This document shows positions 5,444 through 6,050 of a stretch of 6,050 bases of DNA, piece after piece. The stretch is taken from NCBI GenBank assembly GCA_030605675.1, contig JAUWHV010000133.1:1-6050 (forward strand), given 5' to 3'. The notes beneath the pieces were generated by a model that was given only the letters and a program-made list of their open reading frames with translations, was not told the origin of the DNA and searched no databases. Both the position numbers and the translations under genes were made by a program. Every line of letters begins with the position of its first letter. Within the stretch, counting starts at the first letter, position 1. Source of the stretch: Deltaproteobacteria bacterium (GTDB taxonomy: Bacteria > Desulfobacterota > Dissulfuribacteria > Dissulfuribacterales > UBA3076).

Positions 5444-5594
5444 GGCTGAAGGATTTCAAGCATTTCGCAACGCTCAAACGCCCTAAGTTTCGTCCCTAAA
5501 AGTCTTCAGTCTTCAGTCTATCCACCTAATTTTATGTGATCACGCATGATTTGTCCCTATTAGCCTTCTACCTTCAGTCTATCCACCTGAATAG
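5423..5594. repeat. Intergenic heptamer-repeat element bounded by a 9-bp inverted repeat
   Basis: The block between the tRNA and the hydrolase gene holds short 7-bp-period repeats. At the left are GTTGAAG, GTTGAAG and GCTGAAG in tandem (5431-5451). At the right, in inverted orientation, are TCTTCAG, TCTTCAG (5503-5516) and CCTTCTA, CCTTCAG (5564-5577). The outer edges are a perfect inverted pair, CTATTCAGG (5423-5431) and CCTGAATAG (5586-5594). No open reading frame of note lies inside. It may be a small non-coding repeat or a MITE-like insert; no target-site duplication is evident. Confidence 0.6.
5492..5588. repeat. Two diverged 36-bp direct repeats, 25 bp apart
   Basis: Copies at 5492-5527 and 5553-5588 are the same length and agree at about 30 of 36 positions. 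Both begin GTCCCT and both end with the same 11 bases, TCTATCCACCT; the final 17 bases (5511-5527 and 5572-5588) are identical. The 25-bp spacer is A+T-rich and includes the palindrome GTGATCAC. The divergence sits in the heptamer portion. Confidence 0.65.
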
Positions 5595-5600
5595 TTACAA

Positions 5601-6050
5601 TCACCAAATCTTCCTGACCAAATCATGAAGCAAGGGCCGAAACCGGCGCATTTCGGCCTGACTCTCTCTGTCGGCCTTTGGAAAAGTGCGGTTGGCAAGG
5701 AGTACGACCAATATCTCATGCTCCAGGTCCATCCAGAAGGATGTGCCTGTAAAGCCCAAGTGACCTATACTTCGAGGAGAAAAGCTGCTGCCTGCACTGG
5801 AGCCGGCCGGAGATGGGGTGTCAAAACCAAGGGCCCAGGTGCTGTTAGTGTCAGAACCTTGAATACGCCAAAATTCCTGAAGGCATCCTTTTGGAAAATT
5901 AGGGGCACTGCTTCTGCCCTTATAAATATCAAGGAGTCTCAGGAGGAGTTTTGCCACTGATCCTGCGGTTCCGAAAAGACCGGCATGGCCTGAAACTCCT
6001 CCGGTAACCCAGGCATTCAGGTCGTGGACCTCGCCACAGACAACCCTTTT
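5601..6050 (-). CDS. Serine beta-lactamase-like hydrolase (class C / esterase family), C-terminal 149 codons; 5' end outside window
   Basis: The frame is open from the right edge to TGA 5601-5603. It begins KRVVCGEVHDLNAWVTGGVS followed by GHAGLFGTAGSVAKLL, the typical VHDxNA-x-x-x-GG-x-x-GHAGLF-TA segment of the beta-lactamase/penicillin-binding-protein fold family. Further on is WALGFDTPS, then GHLGFTGTSFWMDL, which supplies the KTG-like HxG segment of the active site, and a final ILVVLLANRTFP strand and a helix with RPLLHDLV. The catalytic Ser-x-x-Lys and Tyr motifs lie in the missing N-terminal part. Such proteins hydrolyse peptide or ester bonds, often in cell-wall turnover, and many are exported; the signal region cannot be seen here. 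A GTG at 5955-5957 is internal to the conserved domain and is not the start. Its stop is 7 bp from the repeat element, and no clear terminator is seen. Confidence 0.88.
   Translation of the reverse strand, partial: KRVVCGEVHDLNAWVTGGVSGHAGLFGTAGSVAKLLLRLLDIYKGRSSAPNFPKGCLQEFWRIQGSDTNSTWALGFDTPSPAGSSAGSSFSPRSIGHLGFTGTSFWMDLEHEILVVLLANRTFPKADRESQAEMRRFRPLLHDLVRKIW

Noticed and set aside
5535..5543. Palindrome GTGATCAC as a regulator operator
   Set aside because: The 8-bp palindrome is isolated inside a repeat spacer at the 3' end of the hydrolase gene and not near a start; no support beyond symmetry.
5492..5588. Possible CRISPR array (36-bp repeats with a 25-bp spacer)
   Set aside because: Only two copies, diverged at about six positions, with heptamer substructure and no cas genes nearby.
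5625..5960. 111-codon plus-strand open frame at the right
   Set aside because: Exact antisense shadow of the hydrolase C-terminal domain, whose motifs continue to the window edge.

Overview
The window reads as bacterial chromosome of about 48-50% G+C (by eye), densely packed and mostly transcribed leftwards (minus strand). The protein flavour (the PHP-domain protein, the GlmM and NagB variants, a class C beta-lactamase-fold hydrolase) resembles Desulfobacterota (former Deltaproteobacteria) or Nitrospirota. That assignment is from memory of family sequences, not a search, and is tentative.

Layout, left to right. (1) The 3' end of a plus-strand PHP-domain phosphatase-like gene enters from the left edge and stops at 193. 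(2) Convergent with it, only 2 bp away, is a short minus-strand uvrC-type gene (196-1362). It has the GIY-YIG nuclease, four-cysteine Fe-S and UVR regions but ends before the second (RNase H-like) nuclease and the HhH domain. (3) An intrinsic terminator (1382-1424) separates uvrC from a three-gene minus-strand operon (5099 to 1451), transcribed in the order left-handed beta-helix hexapeptide protein, then glmM (phosphoglucosamine mutase), then a nagB-like gene (glucosamine-6-phosphate deaminase family). Each operon gene has a good Shine-Dalgarno, the gaps are 31 and 54 bp, and a weak promoter candidate lies just upstream. (4) A minus-strand tRNA-Val(CAC) with encoded CCA (5329-5404) has its own hairpin terminator. 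(5) An intergenic block (5405-5600) is filled with 7-bp-period repeats and a diverged 36-bp direct repeat. (6) The C-terminal 149 codons of a minus-strand serine beta-lactamase-like hydrolase run off the right edge.

How the genes work together. The central operon is an amino-sugar unit. NagB-type chemistry interconverts fructose-6-P plus ammonia and glucosamine-6-P, GlmM makes glucosamine-1-P, and the beta-helix protein resembles the acetyltransferase half of GlmU. No uridylyltransferase and no GlmS are present. The operon could be an unusual, partly split UDP-GlcNAc branch or a regulated hexosamine module; this is inference. The operon genes use almost only CGN arginine codons, whereas uvrC uses mostly AGG/AGA, so the two blocks may have different histories.

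The items most worth a second look are the short UvrC, the operon with its unassigned beta-helix protein and active-site-variant NagB, and the repeat element between the tRNA and the hydrolase gene.
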